Source: Planctomycetia bacterium
Lineage (GTDB): Bacteria > Planctomycetota > Planctomycetia > Gemmatales > Gemmataceae
NCBI GenBank assembly: GCA_005799265.1
Contig: SYHD01000249.1
Coordinates: forward strand, 1 to 58,195
Length of the DNA stretch: 58,195 bases
Reading direction: 5' to 3'
Shown: positions 33,569 to 42,947 of the stretch, piece by piece
Layout of the letters: every line of letters begins with the position of its first letter
Position numbering within the stretch: the stretch's first letter is position 1
The notes under the pieces: model-generated
Told to the model about the DNA's origin: nothing
Database searches by the model: none
Seen by the model: only the letters and a program-made list of their open reading frames with translations
Translations under genes and position numbers: made by a program

Positions 33569-36500
33569 TCAGCGTCCCGGTATCGGCGCTAGCTCACCCA
33601 TGAACAGGCGCTCTTCCTCTTCAACCATGATGACGCGAGCCGTCACCAGGTACACCAAGGTCGAACCGTCGCGCGACCAGCCGACGTTGCGGAAGAGCCG
33701 GCTCAGGTACGGGATCTTGCTCAGGATCGGCGGACCGTATTCGGTGCGTTCTTCAGCTAAGAAGCGGAAGCCGCCCAGGAGCACCGTGCCGCCGTCGGGC
33801 ACATTGACGGTAGTATTGGCGATGGTGAGGCTGACCTGCGTCGGCTGAATGTTTACGATGAGCGGATTGTTGGCGAATAATGGTTGGCTGGCGCCGCCGT
33901 CAAACGTCGCCTGCCCGGGCGCCGGGCTGGGCACGGCAATCACATTCGCCGCCGCCGGGTCTTGCTGCCCCGCCGCCGCCTGAGGCGACACGTTCAGACG
34001 AATGAAGCGCCGATCGGGCGACACCGTCGGCTGTACCGTCATGGCCAGGCCGAATGGGATCTGCGACAGGTTCGGCATCATCACGACCGTGCCGTTCCCC
34101 AGCGTGGTCGGGATCAAGCCTGTGACCTGAGGCCGACTCATGAAACCGCCGATGGTCGCTTCCTGGCCGTTGTAGACTGTGATCTTCGGCGCCTGCATGA
34201 TGTGGGCCCGGCGATCGCCTTGCACCGCTTCCAGAAACATGAACACCTGAATGTCGCTCAAGAACGCCAAACCCAGCGTGATGCCCGCTTCTGGTTGATA
34301 GCCGCCGAACTGAGGCGTCGTGAAGTTGTATGAACTGTTGCGAATCGGAATGTTGAGATCGGGCGTCAGCACGCCTGCGTTGGTCATACCCGAAATCAGC
34401 CCCCCCAGGCGATCCGCGGTGCGATTGATGAACGGCGCCGGGACGTACGTGCCGTTGACCATGTCGGGTTCGCGATTCGACGTCGGCGTACGCAGGTTCA
34501 TGTCGAAATCGACGCCGATACGTTCAAAGAAAGTCTCCGACACGAGCACGGCCCTCAGCTCGACGGACACTTGCAAATCTTGCAGTTTCCGCAGTGACGC
34601 GAGAAGTTGCTGGACTTCTTCCTGGACTTCTTGGGCCTGGTTGATGACGAGAGCCATGCCGAGCGGGAAGTACTGAATGTTGCCCTGGCCGCCCATTTCT
34701 TCCCAAGTGTTCTTGCGAACGGCGTTGCGGATGAGGTTCATGAGTAGGTTGGCCATGTCGTCGGGCGATCGTTTGCCGTTGGCGCCCTTCGGCTGCGTCA
34801 TCTGGTATCCCGACGGATCCGATGCGTAGCCCCCTGGCCCTTGACCGTGCGAGCTGACCACTTGGCCAGGAATCATCCCGTAGGGGGACGGTCCACCGTA
34901 ACCCGCGTACTGCTGCTGCTGCATCGTCCGCTCCAGGGCCTTGACGACGTTTAGCGCATCGGGCAATGGATGATTTTCGACCGCGATCACCAGGTCGGCG
35001 ATCGGGTAGGTGACGCGCTTGATGCGTCCGTTCGTTTCGTTGTCGGTGGTAATCTTCAGCACTTGATCTTCGATGACGTAGCTCAGCTTCAACGGCTTGA
35101 GCAGAATGTTCAGGGCAAACTTCATGTCGATGTCTTCGACCGAGACCGACAGCGGCGCGTCGAGCTTGACGCGGGCCCCCTGCAGCGTGCCGAGGTCCGG
35201 CACGACCTGGATGCCGCTGATCGCCGAGATGTCGCGGATCGCATCTTCCAACGGCCGATCCTTCAGGTGCAGGCTGATTGGCTGCCGCAGGCGATACTCG
35301 ATGGCCTTTTCTTTCGGATCCTTGAGTTGATACGGAATACCGCCGCTCGGGTTTCCGCGCGGGCCGCGCGGCTTATTCCCGTAATCGATGGGATTTTCGT
35401 GCGTGAGCGATGGCGACGGGTGATGGGCGAGCTGGCCCACGAAGAAATCCTGCTGCTTTTTCTCGTCCCGATCCCAATTTTCTTGAGCCCTGCGCGTTTC
35501 GATGATGCGCCGCGCCGCCAGGGCCGCGACATTTTCCGGATCGATTTCACGCACCTGTTCGAGCAGGACCATCGCTTCCTTGAGCTTGTTTTGCTTCACC
35601 AGTTCGGTCACGCTCCGCATCTTCTCGACAACCTGCTCTTGGCGCTTGACGATGTCTTTCTGATGCTTGTTTTCGTCATGGAAACTCGCAAAGCGCATGC
35701 CCTTTTCACGCTCCGTGAGCCGGTCCTGGTCCATCAGGTTGCGGTACTGCTGCATGCGTGCTTCCGGCATGCGGCGCAGCTCGTTGGCACGGGCACTCTC
35801 GAGATGGGCGAGGCCGATCTGGTCCACGTATTGCTTGAGGGCGTCGATCGCTTTCTGTTTCTGCTCCTTGTCCTTTTGATTGAACAGATCGTTGGCGCGG
35901 CGCATCACTTCGGAACCCTGCTGGCGTAGCTGCTGAACTTGCACCAGCTGCAGACTTTTGTAGTCGTCGAGCATGTTGTCGCGCTCCGAATTTGGCAGCG
36001 TGGTTTGCGTCTTCTTCTCGGTGATCTTTCCTCCTTTGAGGATTTCCTGCCCACTGCTTTGATTCCCGACGAGCTGAATCATCGAGCTCGGATGCATGTC
36101 AGGCGTGGCCATGATGTCGCGCATCTGGGCCTGATATTGCTGCGGCAGCAGGCTCGGATCGATCGTCTGGAAGAGGAAAAGCGATTTCTGATGATCCTTC
36201 CGTGCGAAGGCCTCGACGGCGGCCTCGAAGTTGCGCTTCGCTTCGATGAGCGACTGATTGTATTCCTCGGCGCTGATTGAGCGAACCAGACGTTTCACTT
36301 CTTCCGCAACGCCGTAGGCCGGCTGGTTCCACAGCTCCAAACAAATTTTGCGGGCGCTGGCGCAATTGCCGTGGGCCAATTCGAGCTGGGCGTGATGAAG
36401 TTGCTGACGGCCGGCCTTGAGCCAGGCGTCGCGCTCCGGATCGCCGGTGGAGGCGATATCGACTTTCAGCGGACCAACGGGCGAATTGCCATTGAACGGC

Positions 36501-38440
36501 TGCGTGCCCGCCGCGACCTGATTGAGGTAATGGGCAGTCTGGTCGATGCGGCCGGCATCGAGATTAAAGATCTGGGCGATGCGCCGGGCCGCGACGAGAC
36601 ACGCCTGCGCCTTTTCGAAACGCTGCGAATCGTCGGTCTTGGCAACCTGTTCCGTGGCTTGTTGCAAGTGGGCCTGGATCTGCTTGTCGCAGCGGGCGTA
36701 GATGCTTGACAGCACGGCATCGGGCGAATCTTCCTCATTGAGATTGAAGGTTGCGTTCAGGGCGCGGGCTTCGAGAGCTTTCTGCCGGGCTTCGATGAAC
36801 ATACCCTGCCGTTCCATCTCGCGTGCCTCGCGCACGATCACCATCGCGCGGTTCTTGTTCTCGTTCATCACCCCCGGCGGAATCATCGGCGGCGGTCCGA
36901 TCTTGTTCGGCCCATCCTTGCCGGCCTTGGCGAGCTGCGCGGGATCCGTGGGCGATTTCGGCGTGTCGATATTCTTGGCGGCGCGGAGGCGGCCAATCTC
37001 TTCGATCAGCTTGCTGGGCCGATCGCCGAAATCGAAGACGCCAAACGGACCGTGCAGGTTTTGGGCGAGGAAAGCGTGCTTCTCGGCCTCGTCCAGATTG
37101 CCCTGCGTAAAGAGCTTGCGGGCCTGGATCATCGCCTTGGCCGACTCATCGCGATTGCTGGCGGTGCGTACGCGCAGGATTTCCTTGCGCAGTTTGTCGG
37201 GCGTGTCTTCGAAGAGGCCCCATCGCGCGTCCTTGGATGCCTGAGCCTGGTTGCACAAAAGGTCGGCCTCGTCGAATTTTTTTTGCCCTAGCAAAGCGCG
37301 GCCCTGGCGGACGAGGACGCGCGGATCGGCGTCCTTGACCGGCTCGCGGCCGGCGTTCGGCATCACATTCGCAAGACTCGACTGACGCCGCTGAATCTCG
37401 TGCAGCAACCCGTCGGGCGTCATTCCGTTGGGGTCCCAGTTGACTTGCGCGTTCTTGGCCTCGAAGGCGAGCTTGCGCGCCACCTCGAAGTTGTTCAACT
37501 CCAGGGCGCGATACCCGTCTTGAAGCATGTGCCGGGCGATTTTTTCCACAAGGACCTGCTCGCGATCCTTCTTTGGGCTAGAGGAATTCGTTCCAAACGG
37601 CCAAAGTCCCCCGATGAGCTTCGATGTCGATTTGGCCGGCTCAACTGGCGGCACGTCAAGCGACTGGGTCAGATCGAGTGGCGGCCCTGTTGGCTTGTCG
37701 TTTTTGCCGAACAACCCCTTGATGTCGGGCAGCCACGAAGATTCCTTGACTTCTACTTCCACATTAGGCGGTAACGCTGGTTTGGCGCGGGCGTTGAGGA
37801 TGTCGCGACGCAGCTTGGCGGGCGAATCGCTCCACGGCTGCATCAACGTAGTCAGACTAGAGCTCGCCTTTTCCGCCTGGACGGCCAGGCTTTCCGCAGC
37901 GGCGAGATCACCCTGTTTAAGCGCAGCGCGGCCGGCACTTAGAAGCGATTTCGCGTCCGTGTTGCCCGGCGGCGCCCCAGGAACTGGCGCTTGCAGGCGG
38001 CGCGTCAATTCCTCGACCTGCTGCTTCTCCATCGTCGTGAGGTACTGGTTGGCATTGAGCGCCTTGAGTAGATTGGCTGCCTCGAATGCGAGGCCTTGTT
38101 GCAACGCGTGCTCGGCGCGTTGGAGTTGCATGCCGCCCTCTCGTTTGGATTTCAGAGCGATCACGTTCTTCGCGCTGAAGCCGCTCAGGTCCCGTTGCTG
38201 GACGGAAGTAAGATGTTGCTGCCCGGACTGCGCCGCACGGAAGAGCTGCTCGGCGGCTTCGAATTCGCCGTTCCTGTAGTTGTCGATCGCGAACTTGAGC
38301 GCCTGTCGCGCCCGTTCGGGGCCGATCACTTCGTCCTGCGCGTTGGTGGCACGGACCAGAAAGATCATGACGCCGAGCATGAGCGCGAGCCATGCGGTTC
38401 GCCGAACCAACCCGTTCTTCGCGACCAGATGTGTAACCAT
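33569..38440 (-). CDS. Giant orphan secretin with N-terminal helical repeat array
   Basis: The 1623-residue protein has a signal peptide (AWLALMLGVMIFLVRATNA), an N-terminal helical region (about 40-950) with five similar segments of about 50 residues (near 164, 304, 374, 435 and 531; for example GRALLGQKKFDEADLLCNQA followed by EDTPDKLRKEI), an STN-like domain (about 1053-1135; RPLEDAIRDISAISGIQVVP), N-domain-like sequence, and a secretin domain (about 1290-1600) ending VPDGGTVLLGGFRF and PILSKIPYLSRLFRNVG. Known GspD/PilQ proteins are about 600-800 residues, so this is double. No type II, III or IV pilus genes lie nearby. GGAGG precedes ATG 38440. Predicted to form an outer-membrane gate. 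Confidence 0.88.
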   Translation of the reverse strand: MVTHLVAKNGLVRRTAWLALMLGVMIFLVRATNAQDEVIGPERARQALKFAIDNYRNGEFEAAEQLFRAAQSGQQHLTSVQQRDLSGFSAKNVIALKSKREGGMQLQRAEHALQQGLAFEAANLLKALNANQYLTTMEKQQVEELTRRLQAPVPGAPPGNTDAKSLLSAGRAALKQGDLAAAESLAVQAEKASSSLTTLMQPWSDSPAKLRRDILNARAKPALPPNVEVEVKESSWLPDIKGLFGKNDKPTGPPLDLTQSLDVPPVEPAKSTSKLIGGLWPFGTNSSSPKKDREQVLVEKIARHMLQDGYRALELNNFEVARKLAFEAKNAQVNWDPNGMTPDGLLHEIQRRQSSLANVMPNAGREPVKDADPRVLVRQGRALLGQKKFDEADLLCNQAQASKDARWGLFEDTPDKLRKEILRVRTASNRDESAKAMIQARKLFTQGNLDEAEKHAFLAQNLHGPFGVFDFGDRPSKLIEEIGRLRAAKNIDTPKSPTDPAQLAKAGKDGPNKIGPPPMIPPGVMNENKNRAMVIVREAREMERQGMFIEARQKALEARALNATFNLNEEDSPDAVLSSIYARCDKQIQAHLQQATEQVAKTDDSQRFEKAQACLVAARRIAQIFNLDAGRIDQTAHYLNQVAAGTQPFNGNSPVGPLKVDIASTGDPERDAWLKAGRQQLHHAQLELAHGNCASARKICLELWNQPAYGVAEEVKRLVRSISAEEYNQSLIEAKRNFEAAVEAFARKDHQKSLFLFQTIDPSLLPQQYQAQMRDIMATPDMHPSSMIQLVGNQSSGQEILKGGKITEKKTQTTLPNSERDNMLDDYKSLQLVQVQQLRQQGSEVMRRANDLFNQKDKEQKQKAIDALKQYVDQIGLAHLESARANELRRMPEARMQQYRNLMDQDRLTEREKGMRFASFHDENKHQKDIVKRQEQVVEKMRSVTELVKQNKLKEAMVLLEQVREIDPENVAALAARRIIETRRAQENWDRDEKKQQDFFVGQLAHHPSPSLTHENPIDYGNKPRGPRGNPSGGIPYQLKDPKEKAIEYRLRQPISLHLKDRPLEDAIRDISAISGIQVVPDLGTLQGARVKLDAPLSVSVEDIDMKFALNILLKPLKLSYVIEDQVLKITTDNETNGRIKRVTYPIADLVIAVENHPLPDALNVVKALERTMQQQQYAGYGGPSPYGMIPGQVVSSHGQGPGGYASDPSGYQMTQPKGANGKRSPDDMANLLMNLIRNAVRKNTWEEMGGQGNIQYFPLGMALVINQAQEVQEEVQQLLASLRKLQDLQVSVELRAVLVSETFFERIGVDFDMNLRTPTSNREPDMVNGTYVPAPFINRTADRLGGLISGMTNAGVLTPDLNIPIRNSSYNFTTPQFGGYQPEAGITLGLAFLSDIQVFMFLEAVQGDRRAHIMQAPKITVYNGQEATIGGFMSRPQVTGLIPTTLGNGTVVMMPNLSQIPFGLAMTVQPTVSPDRRFIRLNVSPQAAAGQQDPAAANVIAVPSPAPGQATFDGGASQPLFANNPLIVNIQPTQVSLTIANTTVNVPDGGTVLLGGFRFLAEERTEYGPPILSKIPYLSRLFRNVGWSRDGSTLVYLVTARVIMVEEEERLFMGELAPIPGR

Positions 38441-38769
38441 CCCGGGCCTCCTTTCCGCCCCTCTCGTTGTTGAGAGGGGTTATTGAGGGGCGTGGCTGCG
38501 TCCCTCATTCCTTACCCCATTCAAATCCCCGCGAGCGAGCCTTCCCCAAGGCACGGCGCTCGGCGCTGATCGCTTGAGAAAATTATTTTCATTCAAGTTT
38601 AGGCATAGAAACCGGCGGGACCATAACGAGCGCTCGTCGGGTCGTCAAGAGCGGTTCATACAAATGAACCACGGGGAACACGGGGAACACGGGGAACGAA
38701 GAGGATGTAGCTCACCCTCACTCTTCCCCGTGCTCCCCGTGTTCCCCGTGGTTCAATGTCGTATACGCG
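38441..38769. repeat. 329-base intergenic region with ACGGGGAAC repeat hairpin
   Basis: No gene is seen. At 38666-38696 GAACC is followed by three ACGGGGAAC units, and at 38724-38754 lies the inverted copy ending CCCCGTGGTTC; the 31-base arms match at 30 positions with a 27-base loop (38697-38723). The hairpin begins about 16 bases past the HEAT-repeat gene stop. The other side, nearer the secretin start, holds GTTGAGAGGGGTTATTGAGG-like sequence and the likely secretin promoter. Confidence 0.85.
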
Positions 38770-39987
38770 TTACTTGCCCTGGAACGCCAGTACTTCTTTC
38801 GCCAGTTTGCGCACATTCTCATCGGGATCTTGCAAGAGCGGCGTGACCGCGAGGACGACTGCGTCCGATTCACCAGGAATCTCGCGCAACACACCCAGCG
38901 TGAAGACGCGGATCTCGACGTCTTTGTCTTTGAGATTCGCGATCAGGTTCGGAATCGCCCTCTGTGCTCCGACGGCAACGGCCACCAACGCTTGCAGCGT
39001 CGATTTGCGCACCTCGCGGTCAGGATCGCGCAGCGCTTGCGTCAAGCCGGGCAGTACCGACTCCTCCTTGAGCTGCAACGTCGCCAACGCTTGCGCCGAC
39101 TGGCGGCGCACGTTGAGGCTCTTTGTCGTCAACGCATCCGCGAGAAACGGCCCCGCCGGGCTGCCGAGCTTTTGCAGATTCACGATTGTGCGGCCGTGCG
39201 ATTTCGCGTAGTTCTCCAGCAACATGTCGCGCATTGTCTCCCGCGCCGGATTGCCGATCTTGACGAGCGCCTTGATGGACTCCTCGGCCAGTTGATCGCT
39301 CGCATCGGTCGCGGCGAACTCGAGCGCGACAAGCCCGCCAGCGGCGTCCGGGCCGATTTCGCCCAAGGCCCGGGCTGCTTCGAGCTTCATCGCCACCGAA
39401 TCGTCTTTGAGCGCCTCGACCAGGGCCGGCACTGCAGCCTTCTTGAATCGGCCCAGGGCTTCACCCGCGGAGCTGCGCACGGCATCATTCTTCTCGGTCA
39501 GCATCTTCAGCAGCGGCTTGATCGCGTCCTTGGGATCGGTGCCGATGCGGCCCAGGGCGAACGCCGCCTTGGCGCGAATGCCATCGTTCTTGTCGGCAAG
39601 CGCTTTGAGCACGTCGGGCGCGGTCGCCTTGGCGTCCGTCCCGAGCCAACCGAGCGCGGACAGGGCGTAGTAACGGGTATCGAGATCGTCGGACGCGAGC
39701 AGCTTGGCGACCGGCATGACTGCGTCCTTGCCCATCTTACCCAGCGCGAGGGCGGCGCTGAGCCGCAATTCCTCGTCCTTTTCGCCGAGGATCTTGATCA
39801 GTCCTGGAATCGCTTTCGCGGCCGGAGGCCCGATGTCGGCGAGGGCGTTGATGGCATCAAGGCGCGTCTCGCGATCGGCGCTGTCGAGGCTCTTGATGAG
39901 GGCGCCGTAATCCTTTTTCTCGGGTTGATCCGTTTGCTGGATTGATGTCGGAGTGAATGCCGTGAGAAACAGGATCGCAAATTGCAT
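38770..39987 (-). CDS. Exported HEAT-repeat protein
   Basis: The 405-residue protein has a short signal-like start (MQFAILFLTAFTPTSIQQTD) and then at least nine HEAT/PBS-lyase-type repeats of about 37 residues: RETRLDAINALADIGPPAA, EELRLSAALALGKMGKDAV, DGIRAKAAFALGRIGTDP, AVRSSAGEALGRFKKAAV, NVRRQSAQALATLQLKEE and others. Such alpha-solenoids serve as binding scaffolds. ATG 39987 with AAGGGAAA upstream is preferred; frames further upstream run through the palindrome at 40011. Partner unknown. Confidence 0.86.
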   Translation of the reverse strand: MQFAILFLTAFTPTSIQQTDQPEKKDYGALIKSLDSADRETRLDAINALADIGPPAAKAIPGLIKILGEKDEELRLSAALALGKMGKDAVMPVAKLLASDDLDTRYYALSALGWLGTDAKATAPDVLKALADKNDGIRAKAAFALGRIGTDPKDAIKPLLKMLTEKNDAVRSSAGEALGRFKKAAVPALVEALKDDSVAMKLEAARALGEIGPDAAGGLVALEFAATDASDQLAEESIKALVKIGNPARETMRDMLLENYAKSHGRTIVNLQKLGSPAGPFLADALTTKSLNVRRQSAQALATLQLKEESVLPGLTQALRDPDREVRKSTLQALVAVAVGAQRAIPNLIANLKDKDVEIRVFTLGVLREIPGESDAVVLAVTPLLQDPDENVRKLAKEVLAFQGK

Positions 39988-40010
39988 GACAGGTTTCCCT
40001 TCCGAATTGC

Positions 40011-40046
40011 GTTTAGCGTTCGCGTGACGCCACACGAGCGCTAAAC
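40011..40046. repeat. TTTAGCG-family palindrome (copy 5)
   Basis: GTTTAGCGTTCGCGTG (40011-40026) and CACACGAGCGCTAAAC (40031-40046) form a 16-bp stem with two mismatches and a 4-base loop. It lies between the MFS gene end (40078) and the HEAT gene start (39987), both on the minus strand, so it is placed as a terminator of the MFS transcript. Confidence 0.85.
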
Positions 40047-40077
40047 GAGAAACCGCGGGGCTTGACAACTTGACGAT

Positions 40078-41787
40078 TCACGCGGCCTTTTCGTTCACGC
40101 CAATCGGTTTAGTCGCGTCGATGAAGAGGGACACGAAGCCGATGAAGACGAATACTGCAGCGCAGGTGAGGAAGAGGGCGTCATAGCCGATTTTTTTAGT
40201 CGCGAACATGCCGGTCAAGGGGAGCAAGACGAGCGGCGAAACCGCGCCCCCCAGGTTCCCCCACATGTTGCCCCAACCCAGGACGACGCCGACGTTGCGT
40301 TTGCCTGCGTCGAGGTTGTAGCCCCAGATGGCGGGGAGTCCCATGTCGTGCACGATCGACATGACCGACAGGCCGATGACGACCGGCCAGGCGCCCTCGA
40401 TGAAATAGCACGCCGCGAACGCCGCCGCGGTCGCGAATCGTGTCGACGCGATCGGGAAGCAGCGGCCGATGCGCGAGCCGTACTTTTTCGTCATCCAGTC
40501 GGTCCACCAACCGCCGACGATCAAGGTCGGCAAGGCGACAAAGAATGGCAAGCTCGCCATCAGGCTGCGCTCGGTCCCTTCGGGGATCTGGTGCACTTCG
40601 TAGAGATACAGAGCCAACTGATTGCCGAGGATGATCCAGCCGAAATTGGTCCCGAACTGTACGATCGAGCTGGCCCACAGGCTGCGGTCGGTCAGGATGC
40701 TGCGCCACAGGACGGAAGCCGGTAAAGGAGGCACGCCTTCCTCGTTCGATTTTTCATGCGCCCCAGCAAGCTCCGCCTCGGCCTCGTTGGTCATGAAATG
40801 CTGTCTGGGCGTATCGCGAAAGAACCAGAAAAAGATCAACGCGAGCACCACGCCGATCACGCCATAGATCAACAGGACCGGCGGCCAACCATCGCCGAGC
40901 ACCTGACGAATGCGGCCTGGGAACACGACTTCGAGCAGATTGCGATTGAGGCGTGTGGTTTTGTCCGTGTTGCCAGGCGTCTCCGCATCTTGAAGCAGAT
41001 CGAGCGCTTGCCGAGTCAATTTCGATTTGATCGGATTCAGATCAATGCCGTGGAACAGCTGGGGGTCCTGGAGCCAGCGATTCACGGCTACCACCATCAT
41101 GTCGAGGTCGTTGGGTGTCGTTTCGCGGCCATTGGCGACGCGATTGAAAGCCTCGCTCGATTCTGGCGTCAGCTTCTCGTACAGACGAGTGTTTAGGTCA
41201 GACATGAAGCGTTCGTCAACTACCTTGTGGGCAAAACCGGAGGAGTCGAGAATGTCCTTGGGCCCTTCGAGTAAGGAATTTTTGGAGACAGGCATGAAAA
41301 CGATTATGAGAAATCCCGTGATCGCCGGCGTGATGGCGCCGCCGATACGTCCCCCCAAAGACACGATGCCGCTCGCGAGGCCTCGTTGGTGGTAGGGAAT
41401 CCAGCGACGAATCAACCCCGCGCACGCTGGATAGCCGCCCGCCTCGAACACGCCGCAGCCCAGCCGCAGGAGGAGAAGCACGACGAAACCGTCGGCGAAG
41501 CTGATCAAACCGGTGAGCACGGACCAAATCGCCAGATAGATCGAGAGCATCCAACGCGTGCCGTAGCGATCCGCTAGCCAACCCGCCGGGATCTGGGCGA
41601 AGGCATAGGTCCAGAAGAAAGCGCTCAGCATCCAGGACGTTTCGCGGTCGCTCAGTCCGAGCCCCTCGCGAATGTAAGGGGTGATGTACCCCAAACAGTA
41701 GCGATCGAGATACAAGAGCACCGCGACACAGACGGTGAGCGCAAGGACTAAATAGCGAACTCGAGTGGGAGCGTTGGGTATGGCCAT
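40078..41787 (-). CDS. MFS transporter with a large insert between TM5 and TM6
   Basis: The 569-residue protein has the MFS signatures: YLDRYCLGYITPYIREGLGLS in TM1, ADRYGTRW in the TM2-3 loop, and twelve hydrophobic segments, resembling anion:cation symporters of the glucarate/phthalate type. Between TM5 (ITPAITGFLIIVFMP) and TM6 (PPVLLIYGVIGVVLALIFF) lies an insert of about 135 residues (166-300) that is soluble, charged and helical; by topology it faces the periplasm. ATG 41787 is chosen because TM1 follows; longer frames are out of family. No strong ribosome site is visible. Substrate likely an organic anion or sugar acid. Confidence 0.88.
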   Translation of the reverse strand: MAIPNAPTRVRYLVLALTVCVAVLLYLDRYCLGYITPYIREGLGLSDRETSWMLSAFFWTYAFAQIPAGWLADRYGTRWMLSIYLAIWSVLTGLISFADGFVVLLLLRLGCGVFEAGGYPACAGLIRRWIPYHQRGLASGIVSLGGRIGGAITPAITGFLIIVFMPVSKNSLLEGPKDILDSSGFAHKVVDERFMSDLNTRLYEKLTPESSEAFNRVANGRETTPNDLDMMVVAVNRWLQDPQLFHGIDLNPIKSKLTRQALDLLQDAETPGNTDKTTRLNRNLLEVVFPGRIRQVLGDGWPPVLLIYGVIGVVLALIFFWFFRDTPRQHFMTNEAEAELAGAHEKSNEEGVPPLPASVLWRSILTDRSLWASSIVQFGTNFGWIILGNQLALYLYEVHQIPEGTERSLMASLPFFVALPTLIVGGWWTDWMTKKYGSRIGRCFPIASTRFATAAAFAACYFIEGAWPVVIGLSVMSIVHDMGLPAIWGYNLDAGKRNVGVVLGWGNMWGNLGGAVSPLVLLPLTGMFATKKIGYDALFLTCAAVFVFIGFVSLFIDATKPIGVNEKAA

Positions 41788-41840
41788 CCAGGAAATGTAA
41801 CAAGGTGGGGCGGGAAATGCAAACCCCAAGCCGCTTACGG

Positions 41841-42947
41841 CTATTCCTGTTTCTTCGGCGGCACGCGAAACAGACGGATGCTCGTCCATTCCTCGTCGCC
41901 GTCTTCGTATTTTACGAACAGACGTTCCCCCTCGACCTTGCTGATCGTGCCAGGGAAATAGTGCGGTCCACCACTCCAGCGGCACTCGATTTTCGTGCCC
42001 GGCTTCACGTCGAAGCGCTTGATCAATTCCGGCGTCACCATGCGCTCCAGGCCGTCGAGAAATTGCACGACGATCTTGTCGTCTTCGATCGAGACGATCT
42101 CGGCGGGATAGACGCACTGATCGCAGTCGATGCACAGAACGCGGTCGCCTTCGTCGAAGAGAAACGCCGGCACGCCGATCGGGCAGCGCCAGAAACGGGC
42201 GCGGGTGACGCGCGTATTAGTCTCGTGCGTGCCGTCCTCGTATTCGACGTCGAGGATCTCGCCATGCACGCGCGTCACGGTCGCTTGCGGATACATGCGT
42301 TGCGGCTCATCCTTGGGGCGGATGAAAATCGACTCCCCCTCCTCGACTATGAGCGTCATCAACCCGATCTCTTGCACGACGAGTTGCTCGCCGTTGTCGA
42401 AGAATACGTGGATGCCGCGCGTGCCCATGTTGAGGATCGTGCCCGGATACCAGAAGAAGTCAAGCCATCGTCCCAGCACGCGATCACCGATGCGCCAGTT
42501 GGAGTCCTTGACGGCCTCGCCCAGATCGAGCGACTGCTTGACCGGCGCCCCCATCGCGGCCAGGGCATCGGGGCTGACGTATGCGATGGGACGCTGTACG
42601 CGCACCATGCTGATCGAAGTCCACTCGTCCTCGCCTTGATCGTAGGTGACGAGGATGGTCTCCCCTTTGCGCTGTTGCACCGTACCGGGGGCGAAGTAGA
42701 GAGCGTTCTTGTTCTTGCAAAAAACGCGGCTTCCAATGTTGATGTCTTGCGTCAGAACGTGCGCGTAATGGACCCAGGTCGCCTCGCCGTCGTCGAACAC
42801 CACCATGCAGCCGACGTCCGTGATTTCACGGACGACGGATGGGTAGAAATACGAGTCCAGCTTCTTGGCGATAACGCGATCGCCTGCCTTCCAAGGATTG
42901 GCGACGACGGTGGCTTTTTTGAATTTGAGCCAGTCGAACAGTCCCAT
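41841..42947 (-). CDS. Protein of six tandem Tudor-like repeats
   Basis: The 368-residue protein consists of six repeats of about 45 residues starting near 19, 70, 151, 203, 265 and 315. Each has G-D/S-R-V/I..., an aromatic-P motif (YPSVV, FAPGTV, YPGTI, YPQATV, YPAEIV, FPGTIS) and an acidic turn such as FDDGE, YDQGE, FDNGE, YEDGT, FLDGL, YEDGD, usually followed by W. That is the signature of Tudor/agenet-like (DUF4537-type) domains, best known in eukaryotes. No signal peptide or enzyme domain is present, so it should be a cytoplasmic adaptor that binds peptides or nucleic acid. GAGGGG precedes ATG 42947. Confidence 0.8.
   Translation of the reverse strand: MGLFDWLKFKKATVVANPWKAGDRVIAKKLDSYFYPSVVREITDVGCMVVFDDGEATWVHYAHVLTQDINIGSRVFCKNKNALYFAPGTVQQRKGETILVTYDQGEDEWTSISMVRVQRPIAYVSPDALAAMGAPVKQSLDLGEAVKDSNWRIGDRVLGRWLDFFWYPGTILNMGTRGIHVFFDNGEQLVVQEIGLMTLIVEEGESIFIRPKDEPQRMYPQATVTRVHGEILDVEYEDGTHETNTRVTRARFWRCPIGVPAFLFDEGDRVLCIDCDQCVYPAEIVSIEDDKIVVQFLDGLERMVTPELIKRFDVKPGTKIECRWSGGPHYFPGTISKVEGERLFVKYEDGDEEWTSIRLFRVPPKKQE

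Noticed and set aside
38666..38754. Candidate CRISPR array from the ACGGGGAAC units
   Set aside because: Units are 9 bp, contiguous without spacers and mirrored, and no cas gene is nearby.
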